A DNA stretch of 64,000 nucleotides from Sorangium cellulosum. GTDB lineage: Bacteria; Myxococcota_A; Polyangia; Polyangiales; Polyangiaceae. Shown one piece after another: positions 53,564-62,959 of the stretch (position 1 is the first letter of the stretch; every line of letters begins with the position of its first letter). The stretch is from positions 1,860,001 through 1,924,000 of the forward strand of contig NZ_CP012673.1 in assembly GCF_002950945.1 (NCBI RefSeq), in the 5' to 3' direction. The position numbers and the translations under genes are program-made. The notes beneath the pieces were generated by a model that was given only the letters and a program-made list of their open reading frames with translations, did not search any database and was not told where the DNA came from.

Positions 53564-53918
53564 GCGATCGATCCTGATCGTCGACGACGATCGCGACCTC
53601 CGGTTCTCGGTGGCCCAGCTCCTCGAGGACGAGGGCTACCGCGTGAAAGAGGCCGAGAACGGGCGCCAGGCGCTCCACGTGCTCCGCTCGGCGCCGCTGC
53701 CCGATCTCGTCCTGCTCGACCTGATGATGCCGGTCATGAACGGGCAGGAGTTCAGGGTGGAGCAGCTGAGCGATCCGGCGCTCGCCCGGGTGCCGGTCGC
53801 GCTCATGACGGCGGGGAGGATCGACGCCCCGCTCTGCGCGCTGACCCCCGCCGCCGTGATCCGCAAGCCGATCGCGGCCGACGAGCTCCTGTCCATCATC
53901 GAGGGCATCGTCGCGTGA
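53556..53918 (+). CDS. Single-domain response regulator
   Basis: The protein has 120 residues and is a stand-alone receiver: ILIVDDDRDLRFSVAQLLED, phosphoacceptor Asp55 (LVLLDLMMPVMNG), Thr switch (ALMTAG) and VIRKPIAADELL with the conserved Lys. There is no output domain, as in CheY- or Spo0F-type relay proteins and many phytochrome partners. Its start overlaps the phytochrome stop by 8 bases, so the two are coupled and very likely form a cognate pair. The next step of the relay is not in the window. Confidence 0.93.
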   Translation: MPERSILIVDDDRDLRFSVAQLLEDEGYRVKEAENGRQALHVLRSAPLPDLVLLDLMMPVMNGQEFRVEQLSDPALARVPVALMTAGRIDAPLCALTPAAVIRKPIAADELLSIIEGIVA

Positions 53919-54006
53919 TCCGGCGGCTCCGGGGGGCTGCGCGGGGGTCGAGGGGTGAACGCCGGCGCCGATCTCCACCCGGCCGCGGAGGAGATAAGCT
54001 CGCTGG

Positions 54007-56124
54007 GTGCGCGTCTCCTCGGCCTGTCCGCTCCGCGTCGCGTCCCTCGTCTGGCGACCCCGCCCCGAGGCGCTCGCGCTCACCGTGGTCTGCAAGGCGA
54101 CCTTCGTGCTCGAGCCGGGCCTCTCGCCGCTCGCGCCCGAGCAGGAGGCGCCGTGGGAGGCCGATGTCCCCTGGGGGGACGACCCCGGGGCGAGCCTCTG
54201 GGCCGCGAGCGACCTCGCGCCGTTCAAGCGGCGCGTGGACGTGCTCGCGGTGGGCCACGCCCACGCGCCGCGCGGGGAGCCCGCGGCGTCGCTCGTGGCG
54301 CGGCTCGCGATCGGCGCGGTGGACAAGCGGATCGAGGTGCACGGCGGCCCGGCGGATCCGCTGCCGCGCGTCGGGTTCGGGCCGATCGCGCCGTCCTGGC
54401 CCGAGCGGGCGGCGAAGCTGCGCCGCCACGCCGCCACGTTCCGCCACGACGCCTGGGCGGAGCAGCCGCTGCCGGAGGACATCGACGCGGGGTACTTCAA
54501 CGCGGCGCCGCCGGACCAGCAGCTCGACCAGCTCCCGGCGGGCGAGCCGATCGTGCTCGAGCACCTGCACCCGGCTCACCCGCAGCTCACGACGGTGCTG
54601 GAGGGGGTGATCCCGCGCGCGATGCTGCTCCGCGGCGGCTCCGGGCCGCAGGAGATGCGGATGCGGTGCGACACGTTGTGGATCGACGCGGATCGGGGGA
54701 TCTGCACGTTGACGTGGCGGGGGGCGGTGCCGCTCCGGCACGCCGCCGAGGACGTCACGGTCATCGTGACCGCGGAGCGGCCGCAGGGCGGGGGCGACGT
54801 GGCGGCGACGCTGGTGCCGGCGCGCGCGCCGTCGGGCGCGGCCGTCGTGCCCGCGGTCGGTCCGCCGTCTCCGGCCGTCGCGGCGGACGCGGTGAGCACG
54901 TTCGTGCCGGCGCTGCGCGCGAGTGATCCTGGCGGCGCGCTGCCGTTCACCGCGGCGCCTCAGGCGCTGCCGTTCGCGCCGGCGCCGGCGCCCGACGACG
55001 ACGTCGAGCCGCCGGCGGGCGCGCCGGCTGCCGCGGTCGACGACGCGGCCACCACCCTGGCGACAGGCCTCGTCCCCGCAGCGGAGCCGTTGCCGTTCCA
55101 GGCGGCGCGCTTGCCCGCGGGCTCCGTGCCCGCGCAGAAAGCAGCGCAGCCGTGGCAGGCGCGTGCTGCTCCCGGGTCGGCGCCGCCCGGTCCGGGGATC
55201 GATCTGGACGCGCTGCCGCCCGCGACCGAGCCGGCGGCCCAGCTCGCGGAGGAGATCGCCGCGGCCGCCACACTTCCTCCCGCGCTCACGGGGACGCTCC
55301 TGCCGGATGAGCTGGCCGGGGCGGCCGCGGAGCAGGCGACCGCGGAGCGGCCCGCCGTGCCCGCATTCCTGGCAGGGACCGCTCCGCTGCCGCCCTTGCC
55401 GCCGCCGCTGCCGCCCTTGCCGTCGCTGCCGCCCTTGCCGCCGCTGCCGGCCGCGCCCGCCTCGCCGGAGGCCCTCGCGCCTGCGGCCGTGTGGCCTCCG
55501 GTGTCGCCCGCGCCCGCGCCCCTGCGGTCCGAGGTCCCGCCCGCTCCCGCGGCCCGGTGGTCCGAGGTCCCGCCCGCTCCCGCGGCCCGGTGGTCCGAGG
55601 TCCCGCCCGCGCCCGTGGTCCTGCGGTCGGAAGCGCCGCCCGCGCCCGCGCCGCCCGCGCCCGTGGTCCTGCGGTCGGAAGCGCCGCCCGCGCCGGCCGT
55701 TCCACCCGAGGAGGTCCCGGTGGAGCGCTTCGCGGCGATCTCGGCGGAGATCGCCGAGCAGCGCGCGCCGCGCGCGGAGGTGCTGCGCGCGCACGAGCTG
55801 AACGAGCGCGCCTGGGCCGCGGTGGAGCGTCACTTCCGGCCCCTGCTGGAGAAGGATGCGCGCGCCGCCGGCCGGCTGCGCGCCGCGTACGACGCCGCCT
55901 ACGTGGCGGCCGTGGAGAGGTTCCGCGGCCCGATCACCCTCCCGGAGTACGCGCGGATCGCGGTGGGGTTGGAGCGGGGCGAGCCCGGCGAGGTCCTCGA
56001 CGCGCTCGCGATCCAGCGGCCGGCGCTGATGCCGATCGTGCGGGTGTGGACGAAGAAGGCCGCGGGCCACATGGCGCTCTCCGCGGAGCTGATGGCCCTC
56101 CTGGAGACGCTGCGGGCCGGGTGA
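54007..56124 (+). CDS. DUF2169 protein with long Pro/Ala linker (type VI secretion accessory)
   Basis: The GTG at 54007 gives 705 residues. The N-terminal ~260 residues are DUF2169 (LTVVCKATFVLEPG, PWGDDPGASLWAASDLAPFK, IDAGYFNAAPPDQQLDQL), a family encoded with type VI effectors and thought to help load them. Residues about 290-600 are Pro/Ala-rich low-complexity sequence with near-identical VPPAPAARWSEV-type repeats. The last ~100 residues are a helical domain (YDAAYVAAVERFRGPITLPE). TAAGCT at 53995-54000 ends 6 bases before the GTG, suggesting a leaderless mRNA. Confidence 0.85.
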   Translation: MRVSSACPLRVASLVWRPRPEALALTVVCKATFVLEPGLSPLAPEQEAPWEADVPWGDDPGASLWAASDLAPFKRRVDVLAVGHAHAPRGEPAASLVARLAIGAVDKRIEVHGGPADPLPRVGFGPIAPSWPERAAKLRRHAATFRHDAWAEQPLPEDIDAGYFNAAPPDQQLDQLPAGEPIVLEHLHPAHPQLTTVLEGVIPRAMLLRGGSGPQEMRMRCDTLWIDADRGICTLTWRGAVPLRHAAEDVTVIVTAERPQGGGDVAATLVPARAPSGAAVVPAVGPPSPAVAADAVSTFVPALRASDPGGALPFTAAPQALPFAPAPAPDDDVEPPAGAPAAAVDDAATTLATGLVPAAEPLPFQAARLPAGSVPAQKAAQPWQARAAPGSAPPGPGIDLDALPPATEPAAQLAEEIAAAATLPPALTGTLLPDELAGAAAEQATAERPAVPAFLAGTAPLPPLPPPLPPLPSLPPLPPLPAAPASPEALAPAAVWPPVSPAPAPLRSEVPPAPAARWSEVPPAPAARWSEVPPAPVVLRSEAPPAPAPPAPVVLRSEAPPAPAVPPEEVPVERFAAISAEIAEQRAPRAEVLRAHELNERAWAAVERHFRPLLEKDARAAGRLRAAYDAAYVAAVERFRGPITLPEYARIAVGLERGEPGEVLDALAIQRPALMPIVRVWTKKAAGHMALSAELMALLETLRAG
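55504..55700 (+). repeat. Tandem Pro/Ala-coding repeats in the DUF2169 gene
   Basis: Units of about 36 bases (CCCGCTCCCGCGGCCCGGTG followed by GTCCGAGGTCCCG) repeat with one exact copy, followed by a second repeat type reading PVVLRSEAPPAPA in protein twice. They encode an extended Pro-rich linker. Copy-number change would alter the linker length without a frameshift. Confidence 0.7.
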
Positions 56125-56133
56125 GCGCCGCGT

Positions 56134-56799
56134 TCACCCGGCCGGCTGTGCGGGGCCGTCCGGGCCGCTCGGGGCCGCCTCTTCACCGGCGGCCAGCGCG
56201 GCAGGCCGCCCCGCGTCGCGCTGGCCGTGCTCGCCGTCCGAGAGCGCCTGCCGCGCGCGGAACTCCTCCCAGGTGAGCGGCATCGGCGGGTCCTCGGAGT
56301 TGAGCCGCACCCGTTCGCCGACGATGTCGACGTCGTCGTTGGCCCGGATCTGCACGCCGCCGGGCGACGCCTCGACCTTCACCTCGCGGGCGGTCGTGCG
56401 CGCGCTCCTGCCGGCCTCGCGGACCGCGCTCCCCCGCACCCGCTCGTGCAGGCTCCCGCCCACCTCGACCTCGGCGTCCTGCGCCGCCTGGATCCGCAGC
56501 GTGTCGCACGACAGGGCGAGCGTCTTCGCGGCCGCGATCTCGAGCGACACCCCCGCGAGCGACAGCACCGGCCCCTCGTCGGTCAGCCGGAGGGAGACCA
56601 GGATCTGCCCTTCCGCGGCGCGGATCTGGATCCGCTCCTCGGCGCCTTCCCCGGCGATCTCGATGGAGCGCCCGGAGGCGAGGGACACCACCCGCGGAGG
56701 CGCCGCGAGCGCCGCGCCGGGCAGGGGCGCGAGGGCCTCGGCGTCGCCTCGGGGCGCAGGGTCGTGGGCCGGCAGGGGGCGGTCGCGCGTGTCCGTCAT
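56134..56799 (-). CDS. DUF3540 protein (type VI secretion accessory)
   Basis: The protein has 221 residues from the ATG at 56799; a GTG two codons upstream (56805) is an alternative. The central region has the regular beta-strand repeats of the family, LASGRSIEIAGEGAEERIQI, LRIQAAQDAEVEVGG and VQIRANDDVDIVGERVRLNS, the last being the DUF3540 hallmark. Such proteins accompany DUF2169, PAAR-like and VgrG genes. It is convergent with the DUF2169 gene ending 9 bases away. Its role in secretion is unproven. Confidence 0.78.
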   Translation of the reverse strand: MTDTRDRPLPAHDPAPRGDAEALAPLPGAALAAPPRVVSLASGRSIEIAGEGAEERIQIRAAEGQILVSLRLTDEGPVLSLAGVSLEIAAAKTLALSCDTLRIQAAQDAEVEVGGSLHERVRGSAVREAGRSARTTAREVKVEASPGGVQIRANDDVDIVGERVRLNSEDPPMPLTWEEFRARQALSDGEHGQRDAGRPAALAAGEEAAPSGPDGPAQPAG

Positions 56800-56954
56800 G
56801 CGCACAGGATAACGCAGGCCCGGGCGCCGCCGGCGGGCGCCGCGGCCCTCGCCGGAAGCGCCCCCGCCCTTGCGCGCGGCGCCCTTGCGCGCGGGTGCCC
56901 TTGCGCGCGCGGGGCATCGGCGATACCGGTCGAGCGACCCTGCGAGGAGCCTTC

Positions 56955-58121
56955 ATGAGCGGAGAGCAGGCCCCCCTGCGCACAACCCAGACGGTGCGCT
57001 GCACGAAGAGCCACGACGGCGCGCTCTGGATGGTCTGCGTGGCCAAGCGCACCTACTCCTTCGCCGGCGGCCGGGTGACGCTCGCGGACGAGCAGGCGCC
57101 GATCGTCGTCGATCCCGACATCGAGACCGACCAGCACGACCGCTACCGCACGCTGCGCGACGACATGGACCTGTTCCCGCCGAAGCCGGCCACCGACGTG
57201 GTGGTGACGGGCCGGGCGCACGCGCCGGGCAAGGTGCGCGAGCTGATGGTCGGCGTGGCGGTGGGCCGGAGCGCGCGCGTGCTGAGGGTGCTGGGCGAGC
57301 GCCGGGTGGAGGTCACGCTCGAGGGGCAGGTGCGCTTCCCGGATCCGGCGCCGTTCGAGAGCGTGCCGCTCTCGTGGGACCTGGCTTACGGCGGCTACGA
57401 CGCGTACGCGCACGACGAGCTCGACCCGCCCGAGCGCCGCGGCGGGCGCCGGGTCGAGCCCTCGCCGCGCGAGGAGGGGGTGTTCGCGTACCCGAGGAAC
57501 AAGGTCGGGCGCGGCTATTTCCTCGACGTGGACCGGGACCGGGCGGACGGCGAGCTGCTCCCGCAGATCGAGGATCCCGGGGACCCGCTCACGGCGAAGC
57601 GCTTCTTCGTGCAGGCGCCGAAGGCCTGGCTGGACGCGCCGGCCTCCGGCGGGCTCGGCTGGGTGGCGCACACCTGGTACCCGCGGATCATGCGGGGGCT
57701 CGGCGCGTTCCTCGAGCACGACCCGCCCGCCAAGCCGATCCGGGAGATGGCGTTCGCGGACGGCGAGGACCTCCGCGGGCCGTTCCGCAAGAACGAGGTG
57801 CTGCCGCGGTTCGTGCAGGGCGCGGCGCCGGGGCTCGCGATCGAGCGGCTGCGCGGGGATGAGCTGGTCATCCTGAAGTACCTCGTGCAGGGGCAGCCGG
57901 AGGTGCAGCTCGCGCTGCCGGGGGAGGCGCCGGGCCTGTCGGTGAGGCCGCCGGGCTCGCCGAAGATCTTCACGCCGGAGGCGGCGCTGCAGACGGTGCG
58001 GATCGACGCGGAGAAGCGGACGGTGTCGCTCACGTGGTGCGGCGCGGTGCGGCTCGTGGCGCCGCTCGCGGAGGAGCAGCTCGCGGAGACGCCGCTCGGG
58101 GTGCGGTGGGGGCGCGTGTGA
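56955..58121 (+). CDS. DUF2169 family type VI secretion accessory protein
   Basis: The ATG at 56955, behind GAGGAG, gives 388 residues, the usual size of stand-alone DUF2169 proteins. Typical motifs are WMVCVAKRTYSFAGGRVTLA, DMDLFPPKPATDVVVTG, SWDLAYGGYDAYAHDELDP and FVQAPKAWLDAPASGGLGW. It is one of three DUF2169 copies within 10 kb, all distinct in sequence and length, suggesting different cargo proteins. Divergent from the DUF3540 gene with 155 bases between starts. Confidence 0.88.
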   Translation: MSGEQAPLRTTQTVRCTKSHDGALWMVCVAKRTYSFAGGRVTLADEQAPIVVDPDIETDQHDRYRTLRDDMDLFPPKPATDVVVTGRAHAPGKVRELMVGVAVGRSARVLRVLGERRVEVTLEGQVRFPDPAPFESVPLSWDLAYGGYDAYAHDELDPPERRGGRRVEPSPREEGVFAYPRNKVGRGYFLDVDRDRADGELLPQIEDPGDPLTAKRFFVQAPKAWLDAPASGGLGWVAHTWYPRIMRGLGAFLEHDPPAKPIREMAFADGEDLRGPFRKNEVLPRFVQGAAPGLAIERLRGDELVILKYLVQGQPEVQLALPGEAPGLSVRPPGSPKIFTPEAALQTVRIDAEKRTVSLTWCGAVRLVAPLAEEQLAETPLGVRWGRV

Positions 58122-58229
58122 GCGCGCGGGTGGACGGGGGGACCTGACTCGAGGTGCCCACGCCGCAGGGGCGGGGAGGGGGCCAGCCGGGCAGGAGGGC
58201 CCGGCCACCTCGGCGCCTGGAGAGGGCGC

Positions 58230-58634
58230 CTACGGCTCCTCCTCGTGCAGCCCGATCGGTCGAGAGAAGCGCTCGGCGTACACGTCCCCGGCGACGCCAT
58301 ACAGGTCTTCCGCGGAGCCGACGTCGACGTGCCGCGGGATGAGGCTCGGGTCCCTCCAGACTGCCTGGTAATGCTCGAAGCCCTGGCTGACGACCCAGTT
58401 GGCGATGTCCTCGACGCCGTCCTCCGACTCGTCCTCGTCGATGTATTGAAGGAAAGGCTCTGCCTGGAGCTCCACCGCCGCCTCCTCGAACTCCCGGTGG
58501 AACCGGTAGACCTCGTCGCGCGACAGCGTGGACAGGATCCCCCTCAGCTCCTCGCGATCCTTGTCGGCTCTCCGGATCAGGTCCCAGAACCAAGCGGAGA
58601 TATCGGTGGGCTCGAAGCTCTCGTGCTCAGCCAT
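58230..58634 (-). CDS. DUF4240-like protein, probable immunity protein of the RHS toxin
   Basis: The protein has 134 acidic residues, with GAGGAGA 8 bases before the ATG. The pattern ISAWFWDLIRRADKDREELR, LSRDEVYRFHREFEEAAVEL and DIANWVVSQGFEHYQAVW fits the DUF4240 family, found beside polymorphic toxins. It is the gene directly downstream of the RHS effector on the same strand, 47 bases behind its stop, which is the standard immunity position. Binding to and blocking the C-terminal nuclease is inferred from position and charge. Confidence 0.72.
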   Translation of the reverse strand: MAEHESFEPTDISAWFWDLIRRADKDREELRGILSTLSRDEVYRFHREFEEAAVELQAEPFLQYIDEDESEDGVEDIANWVVSQGFEHYQAVWRDPSLIPRHVDVGSAEDLYGVAGDVYAERFSRPIGLHEEEP

Positions 58635-58681
58635 CGGTCATTCTCCTCGTGCGTGCGCCGCGCCTCATCTCGGTGACACGT

Positions 58682-61600
58682 TCAGCAGCCGCCGGTCTTC
58701 GGGACCAGCCGCTCTCCGACCCACTCGTGGGTCTTGCGCAGCTTCTTGTTCAGCCTGGTGTGGGGCACGCCGGGCCCCTCGTAGCCGAGCCTCTGCCTCG
58801 TGTTGTCCCACGGGAGCTTGTGCCCGAGCGACTCGAAGTGGGTGCGGATCTCCTTCTCGATGGACTCGATGGTCATGCTGGAGGTCTTGGGGAGGGTGAA
58901 GGCGTCGAGCACGAGCTTCCTGTTGGTCTTGTTGCCCGCGGTGACGTACTTCTCGAAGCGCCCGGTATACGTGGACATCTCTGTCTTTCCCACCTTCAGG
59001 ACCTCGTCGGTGGTGGCGTCTCTGAGGATGTAGACGATGCCCTGCTGGTTGCTGGAGAAGGTCACCTTGCGCCAGTCGCTGGTGAGGTCCAGCGTCCTCA
59101 TCTCCAGCGATTCGATCAGGCCGCTCCCGGTGGTCAGGCCGAGAGGATCGACGTTGTTCAGCGGGTTGCCGTCGAACCCGAACAGGTTGGCGCCCCCGCT
59201 GATGCCCAGCGGATCCGGGCTGCACCACCTGCCCACCTCGGGGTCGAAGTAGCGGAACCTGGTGGAGCACAGCCCTGTCTCCTCGTCCGCATATTGACCG
59301 AGGAGCCGGAACGGCGACGCCACCGGCCGCCCGGTCTGGCCCTCCCGCTCCGGATCGCCGGACACCGCCGTTTCCCGCCCCCAGGCCGAATGCGCCGCCG
59401 ACCACGCCAGCTTCCCCTGCGCGTCGATCAGCTCCTTCGGCACGCCGACGTGGTCGGTCAGGTAGCTGAACACCTCGCCCCGCTCGGCCTGGAGCAGCGG
59501 CGTGAAGGTCCCCGGCGCGTGGACGAAGCAGCGCGTCCCGTGCTGGCTGTCGATGTCCGCCGCCAGCACGTCCCCGTCCCAGAGGAACTCGACCGCGCGC
59601 TGCAGGGCGCCGTCCTCGTCCGAGATCTCCTTTCGCACCCGCCGCCCGAAGGCGTCGTAAGCGAAGGTGACCCTCACCCCGGACGGCAGCTTCACCTCGC
59701 GCAGCCGATCCCGGCAATCCCACGCGTACTCCGTTTGCCTGGGCTCCGGCCCGCCGCCAGGCTCTCGCTTCAGGATCCGCCGGCCCTGCCGGTCATAGCC
59801 GTAGCTCGCCCGGTCGGTGCGGAGGAGCCGGTTGCCCTCTGCGACCTCCCAGGCCGGCGGGCCGGCGTCCTCCTCGTCGGCCGTCGCGCTGGCCTCGAGC
59901 CCGTCCAGCATCCGGGTGAGCGAGCCGGCGGCGTCGTACTCGAACACCTCCCTGCGCGACCCTCGCCGCGCCTCGACGAGCTGCCCGATCGCGTCGTACC
60001 GGTAGGTCGTCGCGCCCTGGCGGCCGTCCTCGACCTGCGCGGCCCGGCCCAGGGCGTCGTAGTGCCATCGCCGCCGCACGGCCACCGAGGGAGCCGCGGC
60101 GCCGGGAGCGCGGACGTCGACCCGCTGCTCGATCAGCCGATCCATCGCGTCGTAATCGCTCCGGATCGAGAAGCGCCCGCCGGCGTCGCCCCGCGCCCTC
60201 TCCCGGCCGAGGGCGTCCCGCTCGATGGCGAGCGTATGGCCCTCGTGCTCCACCCCGAGAAGCTCGTCGAGCGCATCGTAGTGGTACCGGGTCGTCGCCC
60301 CGTCGGGCATGACCCGCGCCGCGCGGCGCCCGCGGGCGTCGTAGCCGTAGCGGAGCGTCCGATCGCCCTGCCGCTCCGCGACGACACGGCCGAGGGCGTC
60401 CCGCTCGAACCTGGTGACGATGGGCTGCGGCGTGCCCTGCTCCACCGCCGCGCTCAGGAGCCGGCCCATGCGGTCTCGCTCGAACGAGATCGGGCCGTCC
60501 GGGGTATCGTCCCGGACCAGGTTGCCGAGCGGGTCGTGCGCGAAGGCCCGGAAGCTCCCGTCGGGGTAGTCGATCCGGGCCAGCCGGCCGCTCTCCGCGT
60601 AGCGGTACTCCAGCGTGCGCCCGTCGAAGGTCCTCTCCGCCGTCACCCTCCCGGCGGCGTCGTAGGCGAACTCGTAGACCTCTCCCTTCGTGTTGAGGAT
60701 GCGCTGGAGCTTCTCCTGGGCGGTGTACTTGAACGACCACGCGCGCCCGTCGGGCTGCGTGAGCCTGGCGAGCACGCCCGTGCCGGCGTACTCCATCTCC
60801 GTGCTCTGCCCCAGCGCGTCGACGACGCGGCTCGTATTGCCGAGCGCGTCGTACGTCGACCGCATCGTGGTGCCGTCCGGCCGCTGCACGGCGAGGGGCT
60901 GGCCGAGCAGGTCGTAGCTGACCGTGGTCACCCTGCCCAGAGGGTCTCTCTGCGACACGGGGCGCCCCATCCGATCGTAGCCGTAGACCGTCCTCGCGCC
61001 GCGCGCGTCGACCTCCTCGACCACGCAGTGCCGGCCGTCGAGCGTGAACGTGGCGAGCGCTCCCACGTCGCCCTGGATCGCGCGCAGGTGCCCGCGCTCG
61101 TCGTAGCTCAACGTGTAACGCAGCCTGGATGGATAGGTGACGGCCGTCAGCGATCCGCGCGCGTCGTGCTCGTATGTCGTCGCGAGCCCGTCGGGGCCGA
61201 CGCGCACGACCGGCAGCTCACGCTCGTACTCCCATTGCGTCACGTTCCCGGCCGGGTCGACCTCCCTGACCTTGTTTCCCCTCGCGTCGTAGGTGTACCT
61301 CGTCGTCTCGCCCGCCCCGTTCGCCTCGGCGACGAGGTATTGGTCGTCGTCGTACTCGCAGGTCCTGAGGACGATCCCGTCCGGCGTCTCCTCGCGGACG
61401 ACGAGCCCGTCCTCGTTCCAGCGCAGGATGCGGGGCTCGTCGTTCCCCGTCAGCCACGTGATGCGGTTCTCCAGGTCGGCTCGGATCTCGACCGTGTGCA
61501 GCCCGCCGTCGCCCCAGGTCCGTTTGCACCAGCCGGTCTCGTCGTCATAGGCGTAGTAGAAGCTCACGCCGTTCTTCAGCGTGGTCTTCACCATCCGGTG

Positions 61601-62938
61601 GTCCTCGTCGTACGCGTAATGCTCGGCGTGCCCGAGCGCGTCGGCGGCGCTCGCGAGCTCGCCCATCTTGGTGTAGGTGTAATCGACCCACTGCTCGAGG
61701 CCCTCGTCGACCCAGACCTCGAGGCGAGCGATGCGACCGCCCTGGGTCGTCTTGACCCGGATCTCGCGGCCCGCGGTGTCCTGGACGCGGCGGAGCCGCT
61801 CCCCCGTGTACTCCAGCGTGACGGCGTTGCCGTGGGCGTCCTCGATCGAGCGCAGCAGCGCCCGGCCCTGCGGCGCGGCCGGCGCGAACCTCCGCGTGAG
61901 GCGCGACGTGTGGCTGTGGACCGAGAAACCGCCGTCCTGCTCGGCGGTCAACGTCAGCCGATCGGGCCGGTGGAACGCGCTCTGTCCGGGGCTGACGTGA
62001 GGGAAGTAGACGTCCCGGCCCTGCTCGTCGCGGAGCGTGATCCCCTCCTCGTCCGCGTCGATCCATTGCTCGAGGCCGTGCGACCACCCGCCGCGCCCCA
62101 GCGAGGTGCGCTCCAGCGCGCGGGGCGAGCTGTAGTGACGCTCCCAGATCAACGGAATCGCGCCTGGCAGCGAGAGTTCCGCCTTGGTATCCACGACGGC
62201 GCCGGAGGTGGCGTCCACCGGATGGCCCGTGAAGAAGCACTTGGCCTTCCGGAGCGCTGACGCCGCCTTCTTCCCCGCGCTCCGCAGCCCCCGCGCGAGC
62301 GCCTTGCCCGCCCGCCCCGTCCCCCGCACGGCCGCCTTGAGCCCCTTGCCGACGAGGTCCTTCCCCTTCTTGAAGAGCGGCTTCAGCACCTTGCCGCCGA
62401 GCTTCAGCAAGAGCCCGCCCGCGATCTTGGCCGCCCCCTCGAAGAGCATGTCGAGCACGAGGTCGATCGCCAGCGTCACCGCCCCCATCGCGAAGTCCCC
62501 GAAGGTGGGCGTCGTCTGCACCGTCCCCGGGTTGAGCACCAGCGAGCTCGGCCACCTGCCGATGTCCCAGCAGTCCGCGTTGAGCGACACGGGCCCGCCG
62601 ATCACGCAGCAGGTCGCCTTCTCGCCGCAGATCTCCACCGCGCCGCGCGGCAGCCAGCATTTCTGCGAGCCGAACAGGATGTGCAGCGGCGTCAGCGCGT
62701 CCAGCGGATCCGGGAGGATCCCGAGGTGAGGCCACAGGAACTTGGGCTCGTGCTGGTGCGCCACCGAGGGCACGCCGTTGAAGAGCACCGTCGGCTTCTG
62801 CTTGTCCCCGAGGGTGAACGGGTGCAGCAGCACGAGCTTCAGGAACTTCATCGGCGCCGGGGGGAAGATGTGGAACCCCTGGTGCATCTCGAGGCCGACG
62901 ATCAGCCAGCCGTTGTTGTCGTGGAAGTTGTGCGCCAC
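58682..62938 (-). CDS. RHS-repeat effector with PAAR-like N-terminus and GIY-YIG-like C-terminal toxin
   Basis: The GTG at 62938 gives 1418 residues. The first ~140 residues are a PAAR/spike-like domain with conserved Cys and Gly (CWLPRGAVEICGEKATCC); a hydrophobic and Lys-rich region follows (about 150-235). DUF6531 begins at HPVDATSGAVV, then come about 25 YD repeats. The RHS core ends with GQYADEETGLCSTRFRYFDPE and GNPLNNVDPLGL (to 1268), where autocleavage releases the tip. The 150-residue tip has GIVYIL, VGKTEM, Arg1327, Glu1361 (SIEKEI) and Asn1379, the GIY-YIG nuclease pattern. It is probably delivered by type VI secretion into rival cells to cut DNA. The following gene is the likely immunity protein. 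Confidence 0.9.
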   Translation of the reverse strand: MAHNFHDNNGWLIVGLEMHQGFHIFPPAPMKFLKLVLLHPFTLGDKQKPTVLFNGVPSVAHQHEPKFLWPHLGILPDPLDALTPLHILFGSQKCWLPRGAVEICGEKATCCVIGGPVSLNADCWDIGRWPSSLVLNPGTVQTTPTFGDFAMGAVTLAIDLVLDMLFEGAAKIAGGLLLKLGGKVLKPLFKKGKDLVGKGLKAAVRGTGRAGKALARGLRSAGKKAASALRKAKCFFTGHPVDATSGAVVDTKAELSLPGAIPLIWERHYSSPRALERTSLGRGGWSHGLEQWIDADEEGITLRDEQGRDVYFPHVSPGQSAFHRPDRLTLTAEQDGGFSVHSHTSRLTRRFAPAAPQGRALLRSIEDAHGNAVTLEYTGERLRRVQDTAGREIRVKTTQGGRIARLEVWVDEGLEQWVDYTYTKMGELASAADALGHAEHYAYDEDHRMVKTTLKNGVSFYYAYDDETGWCKRTWGDGGLHTVEIRADLENRITWLTGNDEPRILRWNEDGLVVREETPDGIVLRTCEYDDDQYLVAEANGAGETTRYTYDARGNKVREVDPAGNVTQWEYERELPVVRVGPDGLATTYEHDARGSLTAVTYPSRLRYTLSYDERGHLRAIQGDVGALATFTLDGRHCVVEEVDARGARTVYGYDRMGRPVSQRDPLGRVTTVSYDLLGQPLAVQRPDGTTMRSTYDALGNTSRVVDALGQSTEMEYAGTGVLARLTQPDGRAWSFKYTAQEKLQRILNTKGEVYEFAYDAAGRVTAERTFDGRTLEYRYAESGRLARIDYPDGSFRAFAHDPLGNLVRDDTPDGPISFERDRMGRLLSAAVEQGTPQPIVTRFERDALGRVVAERQGDRTLRYGYDARGRRAARVMPDGATTRYHYDALDELLGVEHEGHTLAIERDALGRERARGDAGGRFSIRSDYDAMDRLIEQRVDVRAPGAAAPSVAVRRRWHYDALGRAAQVEDGRQGATTYRYDAIGQLVEARRGSRREVFEYDAAGSLTRMLDGLEASATADEEDAGPPAWEVAEGNRLLRTDRASYGYDRQGRRILKREPGGGPEPRQTEYAWDCRDRLREVKLPSGVRVTFAYDAFGRRVRKEISDEDGALQRAVEFLWDGDVLAADIDSQHGTRCFVHAPGTFTPLLQAERGEVFSYLTDHVGVPKELIDAQGKLAWSAAHSAWGRETAVSGDPEREGQTGRPVASPFRLLGQYADEETGLCSTRFRYFDPEVGRWCSPDPLGISGGANLFGFDGNPLNNVDPLGLTTGSGLIESLEMRTLDLTSDWRKVTFSSNQQGIVYILRDATTDEVLKVGKTEMSTYTGRFEKYVTAGNKTNRKLVLDAFTLPKTSSMTIESIEKEIRTHFESLGHKLPWDNTRQRLGYEGPGVPHTRLNKKLRKTHEWVGERLVPKTGGC

Positions 62939-62959
62939 GTCCGCTCCAGCTCCCCGCGC

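Noticed and set aside
58649..62260. 1203-codon open frame antisense to the RHS gene
   Set aside because: It is a mirror of the repetitive RHS coding sequence, with no start context or recognisable domain.
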